Positions 24,836 through 34,833 of a stretch of 64,000 bases of DNA are shown here, piece by piece. The translations under genes were made by a program, and so were the position numbers. The notes below the pieces were generated by a model. The model worked only from the letters and a program-made list of their open reading frames with translations. It did no database searches and was not told the DNA's origin. The stretch's first letter is position 1, and every line of letters starts with the position of its first letter. The DNA is from QGON01 sp963691905 (GTDB lineage: Bacteria; Pseudomonadota; Gammaproteobacteria; Chromatiales; Chromatiaceae). The stretch covers positions 1,364,001 through 1,428,000 of the forward strand of contig OY829894.1 in the NCBI GenBank assembly GCA_963691905.1, read 5' to 3'.

Positions 24836-25645
24836 ATGAGTTTAAAAGTGCAGAATAGACACAAATATTGGTTGCCTGTAGCACTCTTCCTGAGCCTGGC
24901 CGGAACTATCGCTACAGCTGAAGAACAACCGGAAGAGAAGATACCACCCTGGTACCAGTTTGAGGTTCTGATATTCGAACGTATCAGCGCCGGTGCCGGC
25001 TCCACTGAGTTCTGGCCGGAGGATCCCGGTACACCATCACGGCTGAATGCCATACCATTAACCGAGACCCTGACTCAGAAAATCGGACTGCGGGAGCCGA
25101 TCGAAACAGCGGCGCCACCAGCGCCTGAACCCTTTAGATCACTTGCCGAGTCTGAATGGCAACTCAGTGAACAGCATCAGCACCTCTCAAGATCCCGAAA
25201 TTACAAGCCATTGCTGCATGTCGCCTGGCGTCAGCAGGTTATCGATCCTGACCAGTCCCAACAACTGCTGCTGGAGTTGCCCAGGTCTTCAAACCCGCAA
25301 CCAGCCTTTGATGAACCCCTAAGACTGGAGGGCACGATCAGGGTCGGCGTCAAACGTTATCTACACCTTGAGACTGATCTGCTGCTGCGGCAGTGGGAGA
25401 CGGAAGATGGAATAACGAGAGACAAAATAGAGTTTCGCCCCGCTTTTCGCACCTTTCGAATGCAGTCAAAGCGCAGAATGCGCAGTGGAGAGGTCCACTA
25501 TCTCGACCATCCCATCATTGGGGTGCTTTTTCTGGCAAGTCGTTACGAACTCCCCGCTGAACCGGAACCTGTCGAAGAGGGGACACCTGTCGATGGAGAG
25601 GTTGAATCCCAACTGAAGCAAGAACCTGTGGGCACGTCGAGCTAA
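24836..25645 (+). CDS. CsiV-family periplasmic protein
   Basis: A 269-residue exported protein with a signal peptide (residues 1-28). After it comes WYQFEVLIFERISAGAGSTE, the family's signature start, then a domain in which repeated beta strands match CsiV (YLHLETDLLLRQWE, RIRSGEVHYLDHP-like RMRSGEVHYLDHPIIGVLFL). In Vibrio cholerae CsiV binds peptidoglycan and is needed for tolerance of D-amino acids. The position directly after mfd is typical of the family. The last 25 residues are a low-complexity acidic tail. The gene ends convergent with the lipid-transport operon. Confidence 0.85.
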   Translation: MSLKVQNRHKYWLPVALFLSLAGTIATAEEQPEEKIPPWYQFEVLIFERISAGAGSTEFWPEDPGTPSRLNAIPLTETLTQKIGLREPIETAAPPAPEPFRSLAESEWQLSEQHQHLSRSRNYKPLLHVAWRQQVIDPDQSQQLLLELPRSSNPQPAFDEPLRLEGTIRVGVKRYLHLETDLLLRQWETEDGITRDKIEFRPAFRTFRMQSKRRMRSGEVHYLDHPIIGVLFLASRYELPAEPEPVEEGTPVDGEVESQLKQEPVGTSS

Positions 25646-25748
25646 CAGCATCCTATTTTAACCCGTAGGGATCGGGATCAAACTTGCGGGAATTAAGATA
25701 GAATTCGGCGGGCCGACACTCCCTCCCCTTCACCACTGCAGTCTATTT

Positions 25749-26357
25749 TCACAGCTGTTTTCTCAGCAACGCTTCAAGCTGTCTTGAGAGCTTTTCCAGT
25801 GCGCGACTCCCCGCCGCGACAATGGCCTCGGGCTCTGTCCCCTGGGTCGGCTCAGAAATTGTTACCTGTCGTGTATCGAGTACCTTGCCCTCTGCCCTAT
25901 CCAGTAGCATCCAGCGCGCTTGCAGGATCACCTGCAAACCGTCCAGCGCATCGAATCGGCTGAAATAGAGCGAAATTTCATAATCAGGCTTCAGGGAGCC
26001 GTGCCATGGGTAGGCAACCACCCGGTTCTCTCCCAACGAACCTGAGAGATAATCGACCAGCACCTGGATGATATTTTCCTGCAGGGTTCCCGCCCATTGA
26101 TCAAACTCGTTCAACTGCAATCGGTATAATCCCGTTCGATTGACGATCTGCGGACGATCGAGATAACTGGAGAGATGAACCGGGCCCAGCCCAACTTCGG
26201 GTAACCGGGCCTGAGCGGTTTCAGCCGTAGCCGGTAAATCCACGGCTGCGTTCAGACGATAGAACCGGGTTGGCTGAGATGGGCTGGCACAACCGGCCAA
26301 GTGAAGCATCGAGGCAATAGTCAGCAACACCACTGCGTATTTCCCTAGGGGTTTCAT
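25749..26357 (-). CDS. PqiC-like outer-membrane lipoprotein of an MCE transport system
   Basis: A 202-residue lipoprotein of the ABC-type transport auxiliary family (DUF330/PqiC). The signal peptide ends in the lipobox LAGC, and FYRLNAAVDLP begins the mature domain. Conserved segments such as LGPVHLSSYLDRPQIVNRTG and WAGTLQENIIQVLVDYLSGS are visible. Its ATG overlaps the stop codon of the MCE gene. In E. coli PqiC is an outer-membrane anchor of the PqiABC lipid-transport bridge. Here it is the last gene of a permease-ATPase-MCE-lipoprotein operon, so it probably docks the system to the outer membrane. Confidence 0.88.
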   Translation of the reverse strand: MKPLGKYAVVLLTIASMLHLAGCASPSQPTRFYRLNAAVDLPATAETAQARLPEVGLGPVHLSSYLDRPQIVNRTGLYRLQLNEFDQWAGTLQENIIQVLVDYLSGSLGENRVVAYPWHGSLKPDYEISLYFSRFDALDGLQVILQARWMLLDRAEGKVLDTRQVTISEPTQGTEPEAIVAAGSRALEKLSRQLEALLRKQL

Positions 26358-27400
26358 TACTGTTTTCCTCTGATCAATGCCTCGGGATGTCGTTCGAGAT
26401 ACTCCGCCATGATGCGGATCGAACGCGTGGCAGCCGCCAGTTCTCGCAGCGCAACTCCGACATCCCGCATGACAGGAGAGTCCTCCACCACTACCGATTC
26501 AGCGGATGACATAGTCTTGCTGAACTGGGAGAAGGCCAGCTCCCCACTGATGAGCGTCTTGTCCCAACTCGCCACTGCATGGTCCACTTTTTCGTCCATC
26601 CGGTTGATCATGGTTCGGGAATCCTGGGCTACAAGAGTCCACTCTCGAAGCAAAGGCCCAAGCTGCGTTTGCAACTGTTCCGCCAGTTTGCGGGTCTCGT
26701 CGATCATGGCAAGAGATCGGTTGGTCAGGTCCGGGGCAGAGGTTTCGAGTTTCCGGGCGAGACTATCGAATCTTTTTACGGCCGAAGCAAGATGGACAAG
26801 CATCTCCGGCAAATCCGGATCATTAACAAGCTTATCGATTCCAGCCAGGATCTCTTCGGTTCGTTTAGCGATTCGTTCGAGTGGAAGATCCTCCAGGACC
26901 CTGGCAATCTTCTCCATATTTGAGGGTATAGTCGGTATCTCAGGATACACGCTGTTCAAGCCTCGTCTTTTTGCCTCGCTATTGGGATGAAATCCCAATT
27001 CGACCTCCAGTTTTCCGGTCACCAGGCTCTGCATATTCAAGCGAGCCCTCAGGCCCTGTTCGATCAGACGATCCAGCAGCAAACCATCTTTTTCACTCTC
27101 CATTCCTTTTTCAAAGCCCAGCTTGGACCGTGTGACACTGATAATGACGGGTATATCGAATGAGAGGTCTTTGCTGTCGAAAACAACAGCAATATCCTCC
27201 ACCTGGCCGATCCGTACTCCCCGCAAGGTCACCGGCGACCCCACATCAAGTCCTTTGACATCCCCCTCAAAAAACAGGATAAGCCGGGGCTTCTCTTCAT
27301 TCAGGCCAGCATCGCCAAGATAGAAGATGGCAAGAATACCCAACGCCAGCGCACTGAGCACAAACATCCCGATAATTGATGGGTTGGCTTTTGCGATCAT
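26357..27400 (-). CDS. MlaD-family MCE substrate-binding protein
   Basis: A 347-residue inner-membrane protein: one N-terminal membrane helix (residues 11-27) and one MCE domain (residues about 40-120, with LILFFEGDVKGLDVGSPVTL and RGVRIGQVEDIAVVFDSKDL). The long C-terminal region is mostly helical and probably coiled coil, as in single-MCE proteins whose helices form a hexameric tunnel. It would carry phospholipids or other lipids between the membranes. It lies 6 bp after the ATPase gene and overlaps the lipoprotein gene by one base. Confidence 0.92.
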   Translation of the reverse strand: MIAKANPSIIGMFVLSALALGILAIFYLGDAGLNEEKPRLILFFEGDVKGLDVGSPVTLRGVRIGQVEDIAVVFDSKDLSFDIPVIISVTRSKLGFEKGMESEKDGLLLDRLIEQGLRARLNMQSLVTGKLEVELGFHPNSEAKRRGLNSVYPEIPTIPSNMEKIARVLEDLPLERIAKRTEEILAGIDKLVNDPDLPEMLVHLASAVKRFDSLARKLETSAPDLTNRSLAMIDETRKLAEQLQTQLGPLLREWTLVAQDSRTMINRMDEKVDHAVASWDKTLISGELAFSQFSKTMSSAESVVVEDSPVMRDVGVALRELAAATRSIRIMAEYLERHPEALIRGKQ

Positions 27401-27406
27401 TGGCGG

Positions 27407-28195
27407 CTATCCCTCTTCGCCACGGGTAAGAAATTTCCTCACGATAGGATTATCTGATTCCGCAAGCAACCGCTTGGGATCCCCCTCCGAAATCATTGTT
27501 TTGCTCTCTGCATCCAGAAAGACGGAATTATTACCGACGGCAAAGATACTGGCCAGTTCGTGGGTCACAATCACGATGGTCGCACCCAGGCTATCCCGCA
27601 GCTCGATGATGAGATCGTCCAGCAGGCGCGCACTTACCGGATCCAGACCGGCTGAGGGCTCATCGAAAAACAAGGTTTCGGGATCCAGTGCCATCGCTCT
27701 GGCAAGGGCGGCCCGTTTCTGCATACCGCCGCTGATCTCGGAAGGATAGTAGTCTTCAAAGCCTTTCAGCCCTACCAGGGCAAGTTTGTATGAAACAAGC
27801 TCATTGACCTCCGTGGGCATGAGCGACGTATACTCCTCCAGTGGCAGGGCAATATTTTCAGCCAGCGTCATGGAGGTCCACAAGGCCCCGCCCTGATAGA
27901 GTACACCCATCCTTCGCATTAACACATTCCGCTCGTTCGGCGCCAATTGCCAGAATGAGCTTCCCTGATAGAGCACCTCTCCAGCAGCGGGGGGATGCAG
28001 TCCGACCAGGTGGCGCAGAAGTGTGCTTTTCCCGCAACCGCTGCCACCCATAATAATAAATATATCTCCTCGGTTTATAGTGAAATTCAGATCTTTCTGA
28101 ATCAGAAAATCACCATATGCCATGGTCATTCCCCGCACTTCGATATGCGCCAATCCCGAACGGTTTCCTATCTCAACCTGGGCAGCATCCGCCAT
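27407..28195 (-). CDS. MlaF-like ABC transporter ATP-binding protein
   Basis: A 262-residue ATPase. Walker A is IIMGGSGCGKSTLLRHLVGL, the Q-loop is in MGVLYQGGALWTSMTLAENI, the signature is SGGMQKRAALARAMALDPET and Walker B is LFFDEPSAGLDP; all key residues are intact. These are typical of MlaF/Ttg2A. It powers the lipid-transport permease encoded just upstream (3 bp gap) and lies just before the MCE gene. Confidence 0.94.
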   Translation of the reverse strand: MADAAQVEIGNRSGLAHIEVRGMTMAYGDFLIQKDLNFTINRGDIFIIMGGSGCGKSTLLRHLVGLHPPAAGEVLYQGSSFWQLAPNERNVLMRRMGVLYQGGALWTSMTLAENIALPLEEYTSLMPTEVNELVSYKLALVGLKGFEDYYPSEISGGMQKRAALARAMALDPETLFFDEPSAGLDPVSARLLDDLIIELRDSLGATIVIVTHELASIFAVGNNSVFLDAESKTMISEGDPKRLLAESDNPIVRKFLTRGEEG

Positions 28196-28198
28196 GAT

Positions 28199-29332
28199 TC
28201 ATATCCCCAGACGGTTGAAAATGATGGTTGTAAGCGCGTCCCAAATGACAATCAGAAGAATTGCCGTGACCATGGCAGAGGTGGTCGCATTGCCCACAGC
28301 TGCTGAATTACGTCCGCTCTGTAACCCCCGCAGGCAGCCTGACAAGGAGACTACAACAGCAAAAATCAGGCTTTTTATGAGACCGGTGGCGATATCGGTA
28401 AGGGTGATAGCTTCTTTGGTCTGCTGTAGATACTCCAGCAATGTGATATCCAATATCGAGACACCTACCAGCAATCCACCCAGGATACCCAGAGCATCTG
28501 ACCAGAGGCAGAGCAGCGGCAACATCAAAATCAGCGCCAGGGTGCGGGGCAGGACCAGAAAATCCATCGGTGAGATTCCCATGGTACGCAGGGCGTCTAT
28601 CTCCTCATTCACCTGCATGGTGCCCAACTGGGCCGCGTAGGCCGATCCGGTGCGGCCAGCCATGATGATAGCCGTCATCATGGCCCCCATTTCTCTGACG
28701 ACACCAAGCCCCACAAGGTCGGCAACATAGATCTGAGCCCCAAACATCTGCAATTGCACGGCCCCGACAAACGCAAGCACAGCACCCACCAGCAGGCTGA
28801 TTACACCAACGATAGGCAGTGCACCCGCACCGGCGGCCTGAAGAAAACGGTTGAAATCAACCCATCTAAAGCTCGCTCTGCCGGTAAAGAATCTGCCGAT
28901 CGAAAGCAGCCACTCACCCAGAAATGTGGCTAAACCGGTAAGCTCTTCAACCCCACCCATCGCCCATGTTCCCAGACGATACACCAATGATCTGGTCCTT
29001 GTCCGTCTGCGGGCACCGCTTCTCTCAGGCACCTCCGTGGCCAAACGCAAGAGCCCTTTCGCCCCATCCGGCAGACCGTCCCAATTGACGGGTATATGGC
29101 GAGACTGAGCATAAGCGTCTAATTTAACCAGGAACAGCAGCAGTTTGCTGTCCCAGTTCTCAAGGTCTGAACTGACAAAATCTATTTTTTCAGGCGACTC
29201 TGGATACTGCTCAAACTGCGCCTGGAATGACTGCCACGTTACGACTTCACAAGTCAGGCACCAGTCGCCCGATAATGATATTTCTACTGAATTATCAGTA
29301 AGATAAGATATTGTTAAAGACTTGCTTTGCAT
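28199..29332 (-). CDS. MlaE-family ABC permease with N-terminal STAS-like domain
   Basis: A permease of about 377 residues. The C-terminal 250 residues are the MlaE fold with about five membrane segments; LGVVREMGAMMTAIIMAGRT and GTMQVNEEIDALRTMGISPM are family signatures. The N-terminal 100 residues (ISLSGDWCLTCEVVTWQSFQ) resemble a STAS domain, fused here instead of encoded as a separate MlaB. The start is uncertain: ATG at 29332 has GAGA upstream and gives a normal STAS start; ATG at 29374 and TTG at 29398 are in frame. It opens the four-gene operon, divergent from the response-regulator phosphatase. Confidence 0.87.
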   Translation of the reverse strand: MQSKSLTISYLTDNSVEISLSGDWCLTCEVVTWQSFQAQFEQYPESPEKIDFVSSDLENWDSKLLLFLVKLDAYAQSRHIPVNWDGLPDGAKGLLRLATEVPERSGARRRTRTRSLVYRLGTWAMGGVEELTGLATFLGEWLLSIGRFFTGRASFRWVDFNRFLQAAGAGALPIVGVISLLVGAVLAFVGAVQLQMFGAQIYVADLVGLGVVREMGAMMTAIIMAGRTGSAYAAQLGTMQVNEEIDALRTMGISPMDFLVLPRTLALILMLPLLCLWSDALGILGGLLVGVSILDITLLEYLQQTKEAITLTDIATGLIKSLIFAVVVSLSGCLRGLQSGRNSAAVGNATTSAMVTAILLIVIWDALTTIIFNRLGI

Positions 29333-29477
29333 CTGAATCTCAGGTCGCCCAGCAACTTCTGATGACAGAATCATCCTGTTCAAATAGTTTTCCGTCAAGG
29401 ATTAAGTTTCCCTTTACGCTGCCGCTACTGTTTTGAGAACAATCACAACACTACAAATTGGCAGATTTCAAAAAACC

Positions 29478-31220
29478 ATGTCAGCGACACAAACAAAACT
29501 TCGGACAAGCAAAACCATCGGCCGGGCCTTGATCGCGGACGATGAACTATCCAATAGGGTAATTCTGAAGGCTTTGTTGAAAAAACTCGGCTACGAAGTT
29601 TCTATGGCTGAGAATGGGGCAGAGGCCGTTGAGCTTTTCGAGAGAGAGTCAATCGATATGGTGTTCATGGATATCATGATGCCGGTTATGGACGGCTATA
29701 TCGCCACTGAACGGATTAAAGCTTCTGCCGGTGAAAAGTTCATTCCGGTAATATTCCTTACTGCCATGACGGACGAATCAGCACTCTCACGTTGTATCGA
29801 GGTAGGGGGGGATGATTTTCTGACGAAACCGTTCAGCCATACGGTACTCGCTGCCAAAATCAAAGCGATGGAGCGGATTCAAGAGCTTCACCACGATGTC
29901 ATCACTCTTTACAGCAGAATGCATCGGGATGAAGAGATTGCTGAAGAGGTCTTCAGCGGGGCAGTTATTGCAGGAAACGTAGCACTCGATCACATACGTC
30001 AACTCGTACGCCCAGCAAGCATTTTCAGTGGTGATATTCTGCTGACTGCCTATGCGCCATCCCATGACCTGCATGTGCTCATGGGTGATTTTACCGGCCA
30101 TGGTCTGGCCGCTGCCCTGGGCGCACTGCCTGCCTCGGAAGTTTTCCGTTCGATGACGGCAAAAGGTTTTTCACCCCAACAAATTCTTCAAGGCATTAAC
30201 AATAAACTCAACTCTCTTCTTCCGACAGGAATGTTTCTGGCTGCCCAGTTCGTCAAGATAAGTAATACCCTGGACCATATCACCGCCTTCAATTGCGGCA
30301 TGCCGGATTTTTTTCTACTCGACGGAAAGACGAGGGCAATCAAACATCGCATTTCCTCTTGCAGCCTTCCATTGGGGATCACATCCGAAATCAGTTTTCA
30401 CGATGCAGCGGTGCACATAAGAACCGAATATAATGACCATGTGCTTTTGGCAACTGACGGCGTTTCAGAGGCAAGAAACCCAGGTGGTGAATATTTTGGA
30501 ATAGAAAGACTGGAAAATGCCATTACCCACAGTGATAACAATGACTACATCCTAAATACCGTTTCCAGCATTCTGGAAGATTTTTGTCTGGATGCTTCTC
30601 AGGATGATGACATCAGTCTTGCCGAGATACCTCTTGTACCGGAACTACTTCCTGCCTGGGATCTCAACAGTCTATATATCGACAACATTAAACAGACGTC
30701 TGCCGAATCTCCTCAGGAGCATACATCAGACAGCGTCGAATTTCATATCACGCTTCGTGGGAGCCAACTGAAACAGGCGGATCCAGTCCCAATGTTGATC
30801 AACTACATACAGGAGATGGTTGGTCTTCACGAACATAGACGCCCGCTCTTCACTATCCTGACAGAGCTTTTCGTCAACGCCCTGGACCATGGCGTACTTG
30901 GCCTGGACTCGAAAATAAAGACCGGTCCTGAAGGATTTACCCGCTACTTCGAAGAGAGAGAGAAACTTTTAAACGGCATCAAGGACGGCTTCATCCGTAT
31001 TGGCTTGCGCATTCACCCGTATGAGCAGGGTGGAAGGATGGTAATACAAATCGAAGATAGCGGTATTGGTTTCGATTTTTCAAAGAGAACGTCAGCAGAA
31101 GACGCAGCATCAACAAAACTCAGTGGCAGGGGAATCCAGCTTGTTCAGGGCCTCTGCGAATCGATTCAATATGAAAAGCCTGGAAACAAAGCTGAAGCCA
31201 TCTATGTATGGCAAGAGTGA
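29478..31220 (+). CDS. response regulator with PP2C-type phosphatase and anti-sigma-kinase-like domains
   Basis: A protein of about 580 residues with three domains: a receiver (RALIADDELSNRVILKALLK, phospho-acceptor Asp in DMVFMDIMMPVMDG, Lys in DDFLTKPF), a SpoIIE/PP2C serine phosphatase (SGDILLTAYAPSHDLHVLMG, FTGHGLAAALGALPASEVFR, LLATDGVSEARNPGGEYFGI), and a C-terminal HATPase resembling RsbW-type kinases (LFVNALDHGVLGLDS, DSGIGFDF, LSGRGIQLVQGL). Such fusions control anti-anti-sigma or STAS partner switching. ATG at 29478 is chosen; TTG at 29433 is possible. It directly abuts a hybrid kinase gene downstream, its likely phospho-donor. No separate STAS-protein gene is seen nearby. Confidence 0.88.
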   Translation: MSATQTKLRTSKTIGRALIADDELSNRVILKALLKKLGYEVSMAENGAEAVELFERESIDMVFMDIMMPVMDGYIATERIKASAGEKFIPVIFLTAMTDESALSRCIEVGGDDFLTKPFSHTVLAAKIKAMERIQELHHDVITLYSRMHRDEEIAEEVFSGAVIAGNVALDHIRQLVRPASIFSGDILLTAYAPSHDLHVLMGDFTGHGLAAALGALPASEVFRSMTAKGFSPQQILQGINNKLNSLLPTGMFLAAQFVKISNTLDHITAFNCGMPDFFLLDGKTRAIKHRISSCSLPLGITSEISFHDAAVHIRTEYNDHVLLATDGVSEARNPGGEYFGIERLENAITHSDNNDYILNTVSSILEDFCLDASQDDDISLAEIPLVPELLPAWDLNSLYIDNIKQTSAESPQEHTSDSVEFHITLRGSQLKQADPVPMLINYIQEMVGLHEHRRPLFTILTELFVNALDHGVLGLDSKIKTGPEGFTRYFEEREKLLNGIKDGFIRIGLRIHPYEQGGRMVIQIEDSGIGFDFSKRTSAEDAASTKLSGRGIQLVQGLCESIQYEKPGNKAEAIYVWQE

Positions 31221-34200
31221 ATGAAAAATTTAAACCCCCATACACATAAGCCTGAATCTACTGAAAACAGTAGAGATCTAATCGCGCAGGAACAATTAAA
31301 GATCCTCTTTGAGAGTCTGCCAAACTCATTGGTTGCGACTATTGTCGCCACTATTCTAACAACGTTTCTTTTATGGGATATCAGTGACAGATCATCAGTA
31401 GTGGCGTGGACATGTTCGATGAACATCATCGTACTGATCAGGTGGTTAATCTACAGGGGGTATTTAAAATCACTGCCAATTTCCGGAAACCTCAAAACAT
31501 GGAGGTTACGTTATGCCGCAAGCACTTTAATGGCGGCATTTACATGGGGAAGTATTGCAATATTTCTATTTCCGGAAAATAACTTAGCCTATCAAACCAT
31601 GATAGGTTTTCTCCTTATTGGTATTGCAGCAGTTGGCATATCGTCGCAGTCCGCAATAAATACGATCGCCAGCGGATTCCTGTTCCTGACTCTTGCACCG
31701 GTTAGTTTTCGTTTCATCATAAATGCCGAGCAAACTGGCTGGTCACCTGGACTACTGGTTGGGCTGTTGTTGATTCTGCTTCTCAGTCTATCCAAGCATA
31801 TTAATAAAGTTATCCTACAAAATATTACACTTAGATTCGAAAGCGCAAACAGAGAGGAAAAATGGAGAGATTCAGAGCAAAAACTTTCCCGTCACATTCA
31901 TGAAACACCACTTGCCGCAATCGAGTGGACGCAGGATGGGATTATAACGCAGTGGAATCCCAGTGCTGAATCACTGTTTGGCTATACGAAAGACGAAGCA
32001 CTTAAAAAACATGTCAAGGATCTTTTCCCATCGGCTGAATCTGTTAATGGAGATCCATCAATCGATTGGAAGAACCTGCTTGAATCAAATCAGTCTATCC
32101 ATGACACACTTGAAATAAGGAGGAAAGACGGAAAGAAACGTATCTGTGAATGGTACAGCACATCGCTTTTCGACTTAAATAATATAAGCATCGGCGCCTC
32201 CTCATTTTTGATGGATATTACTGAGAGACTGCATGCCGAAGAGGATCAAAAGCGACTCACGGAAATCATTCAGAACTCAACAGATTTTATTGCGGTGTTC
32301 ACGTTGGAAGGCAACATTCTTTTCATGAATGCAGCTGGACGAAAAATCATGGGCTATGGAAATACGGAAAGTCTCGGGGATAAAAGTCTTGCAGGAATGT
32401 TTCCCGCATCGGAAATCGACCGCGTTCTCAACGAGGGTGTTCCAACCGCTTTTATGAGCAGGACCTGGACCGGAGAAACCAGTCTGATATCAACCGATGG
32501 AGAAGTCATCACAGTCTCACAACTGATCATTCTGCACGATGAGTCAAAAAGTGGAACCCAGTACTTTTCCATGGTCATGAGAGACATTTCAGATAGAAAA
32601 CGGGCAGAAGTGGAATTGATCAAAGCGAAGAATATTGCAGAAGATGCTGCCATAGCAAAATCAGAGTTTCTGGCAATGATGAGCCATGAAATCCGCACAC
32701 CCATGAATGGTGTACTCGGGATGACCGAGTTACTAAAAGACACTGATTTGGACGATGAGCAGCAAGAGTTTCTCGGGATTATCCATCAATCCGGAAACTC
32801 ACTGCTAAAAATTATTAACGATATTCTCGACTATTCCAAGGCCGAGGCTGGAAAGATTGAGTTTGAATTGATCTCTTTTGATTTGGAGAGAGCAATACAT
32901 GATGTGGTTCGTCTCCTAAGTACAACTGCATCCAGCAAGGGAATAGAGCTGATTATTGATTACCCTATTGATATCCCCAGACAGGTTACAGGGGATGCGG
33001 GAAGAATCAGACAAATCATCACAAATCTTACCGGGAATGCAATTAAGTTCACATCCTCAGGACACGTTGCCATTTCAGTAAAATTCATACAGACCGGCTA
33101 CGAACATGAATATTTTCATATAATGGTAGAAGACACCGGTATCGGCATCAGTGAAAACCAGCAAAGAAAACTTTTCAAGTCCTTTACTCAGGCTGACAGC
33201 TCAACTACCAGAAAATATGGTGGAACAGGGCTTGGATTATCCATCTGCAAACAACTTGTTGAATTGATGGGTGGTAGTATTGGTCTTGAGAGCACACCCG
33301 GAAAAGGATCTACTTTTTGGTTTGATCTATCACTTCCAACATCTCCACTCCCTGCAATATTACCTCATGCCGATTTGCATGGCACACGCGCACTGGTAAT
33401 TGATGAAAACCGGTTGAGTCTCAGAGTCTACCATGACCAAATCATTCGCTATGGCATAAATATAGATACGGCTTCATCTCGGGAAGAGGCGATAAAACTC
33501 ATCGAGAAATCACTGGACAATGATCTGCACTATCATATTATTTTACTCGACAGTAACTTTGAAAAAACCAATGGAGACTCCCTCGCAGCAGATATTTGTG
33601 GACGCAATGAATACTCAAAAACACCGCTTGTTCTATTGACATCATCCGGCAACAGGGGAGACGCAAAGTTTTTCGAAAATCAGGGTTTTGCTGCATATCT
33701 TGTAAAACCGGCTCATTCTAACCTGTTAAAAGAGACTCTCGAGAGCGTCCTGGCCCTTTCAATGGACAAATCAAACTCTTCAATCATCACCCGCCATAAC
33801 ATTGAAGAGAGTCATCCAAACACGGTATCCAAAGAGGTACAATTTAACGCAAAAGTACTGCTCGTCGAAGATGTCATTGCGAATCAGAAGGTCGCCAGTA
33901 TCGTAATGCGCAAGTTTGGGCTTGAGGTGGATATTGCCGATAATGGACTCACTGCGCTGGAGCGTATTTCTGAAACAAATTATGACCTTGTATTCATGGA
34001 TTGCCAAATGCCGGAGCTCGATGGCTATGAAGCCACCATCGAGCTTCGAAAACGGGAGAAAAACGGCAACCATCGACTCCCCATCATTGCACTCACAGCA
34101 AACCAGATAGAAACTGAAAAACAACGGTGCATCGCTTCTGGAATGGATGATTTTCTCGGGAAACCCTTTGAGTGGGGCGAATTGGTTGCAATCCTTGAAA

Positions 34201-34619
34201 AGTGGCTTAGCAAGCCCTCATCAAGGCCACCCGGCATATTGGAATCCAAATCTCCCGCACTCGTTGACCTTACTTCACGGACGGTTATTGATGAAAGTCG
34301 CCTCGCCTCCATGAAGGAGCTCATGGGTGATGACTACATGGAACTGTTCCCTGCTTTTTTCGATAGTTTTTCAAGCCTTAGGGCTATCCTTCCCAGTGCG
34401 TTTGAAAATCAAAATCACACAGAGGTGAGACGCATCACACATAGTCTAAAATCAGCCAGTAATAATGTAGGTGCGATAAGGCTTGCCAAGATTGCTCAGG
34501 ATATGGAACAGGATGCTGCAGAGGAAAAACTCATCCAGGCGCAAGGTCGCTTGCCGCAACTGGACGCCGAGGCCCAAAAAGTTAAAGATAGACTGAATGA
34601 GATCTCCAGCGCCTACTGA
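31221..34619 (+). CDS. hybrid sensor histidine kinase with two receiver domains and an Hpt domain
   Basis: An 1132-residue membrane kinase. About six membrane segments (residues 35-195) are followed by two PAS domains (about 205-335 and 345-455), a HisKA domain (MSHEIRTPMNGVLGMTELLK, His near residue 489) and an HATPase (DTGIGISENQQ, KYGGTGLGLSICKQLVELMG). The first receiver keeps the Asp (LLDSNFEKTNGD, near 776) but its N-terminal acidic pair is reduced to LVIDENRL. The second receiver (VLLVEDVIANQKVASIVMRK, VFMDCQMPELDG) is canonical. An Hpt domain (RRITHSLKSASNNVGAIRLA) ends it. The ATG follows the stop codon of the phosphatase-regulator gene with no gap, so they act together. Confidence 0.92.
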   Translation: MKNLNPHTHKPESTENSRDLIAQEQLKILFESLPNSLVATIVATILTTFLLWDISDRSSVVAWTCSMNIIVLIRWLIYRGYLKSLPISGNLKTWRLRYAASTLMAAFTWGSIAIFLFPENNLAYQTMIGFLLIGIAAVGISSQSAINTIASGFLFLTLAPVSFRFIINAEQTGWSPGLLVGLLLILLLSLSKHINKVILQNITLRFESANREEKWRDSEQKLSRHIHETPLAAIEWTQDGIITQWNPSAESLFGYTKDEALKKHVKDLFPSAESVNGDPSIDWKNLLESNQSIHDTLEIRRKDGKKRICEWYSTSLFDLNNISIGASSFLMDITERLHAEEDQKRLTEIIQNSTDFIAVFTLEGNILFMNAAGRKIMGYGNTESLGDKSLAGMFPASEIDRVLNEGVPTAFMSRTWTGETSLISTDGEVITVSQLIILHDESKSGTQYFSMVMRDISDRKRAEVELIKAKNIAEDAAIAKSEFLAMMSHEIRTPMNGVLGMTELLKDTDLDDEQQEFLGIIHQSGNSLLKIINDILDYSKAEAGKIEFELISFDLERAIHDVVRLLSTTASSKGIELIIDYPIDIPRQVTGDAGRIRQIITNLTGNAIKFTSSGHVAISVKFIQTGYEHEYFHIMVEDTGIGISENQQRKLFKSFTQADSSTTRKYGGTGLGLSICKQLVELMGGSIGLESTPGKGSTFWFDLSLPTSPLPAILPHADLHGTRALVIDENRLSLRVYHDQIIRYGINIDTASSREEAIKLIEKSLDNDLHYHIILLDSNFEKTNGDSLAADICGRNEYSKTPLVLLTSSGNRGDAKFFENQGFAAYLVKPAHSNLLKETLESVLALSMDKSNSSIITRHNIEESHPNTVSKEVQFNAKVLLVEDVIANQKVASIVMRKFGLEVDIADNGLTALERISETNYDLVFMDCQMPELDGYEATIELRKREKNGNHRLPIIALTANQIETEKQRCIASGMDDFLGKPFEWGELVAILEKWLSKPSSRPPGILESKSPALVDLTSRTVIDESRLASMKELMGDDYMELFPAFFDSFSSLRAILPSAFENQNHTEVRRITHSLKSASNNVGAIRLAKIAQDMEQDAAEEKLIQAQGRLPQLDAEAQKVKDRLNEISSAY

Positions 34620-34660
34620 CCCTGAATTCGCCTCAAGCCGGGTCTAAGTTATAATCTTAT

Positions 34661-34782
34661 CTGATTACCTCTATAACTCAGCGACTACGGGGAAAGAGAT
34701 TGGTTCGCGAACAACGCAAAATCGCGTTATTTGCGGATTGAAAAACACTGTCCGATCATGGCCGAATTTTAGGGGTAATCAG
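34661..34782. other. inverted repeat in gap before 2-phosphoglycerate kinase gene
   Basis: CTGATTACC (34661-34669) and GGTAATCAG (34774-34782) are perfect complements 104 bp apart, in the 214-bp gap between the hybrid kinase and the next gene. AACGC/GCGTT lies between them. Nothing coding is seen. Possible operator pair or repeat remnant. Confidence 0.35.
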
Positions 34783-34833
34783 GTAATCTTGTAGTTACGT
34801 TTAAAGAATAAATAATTGGGATGCCGCCAACAC

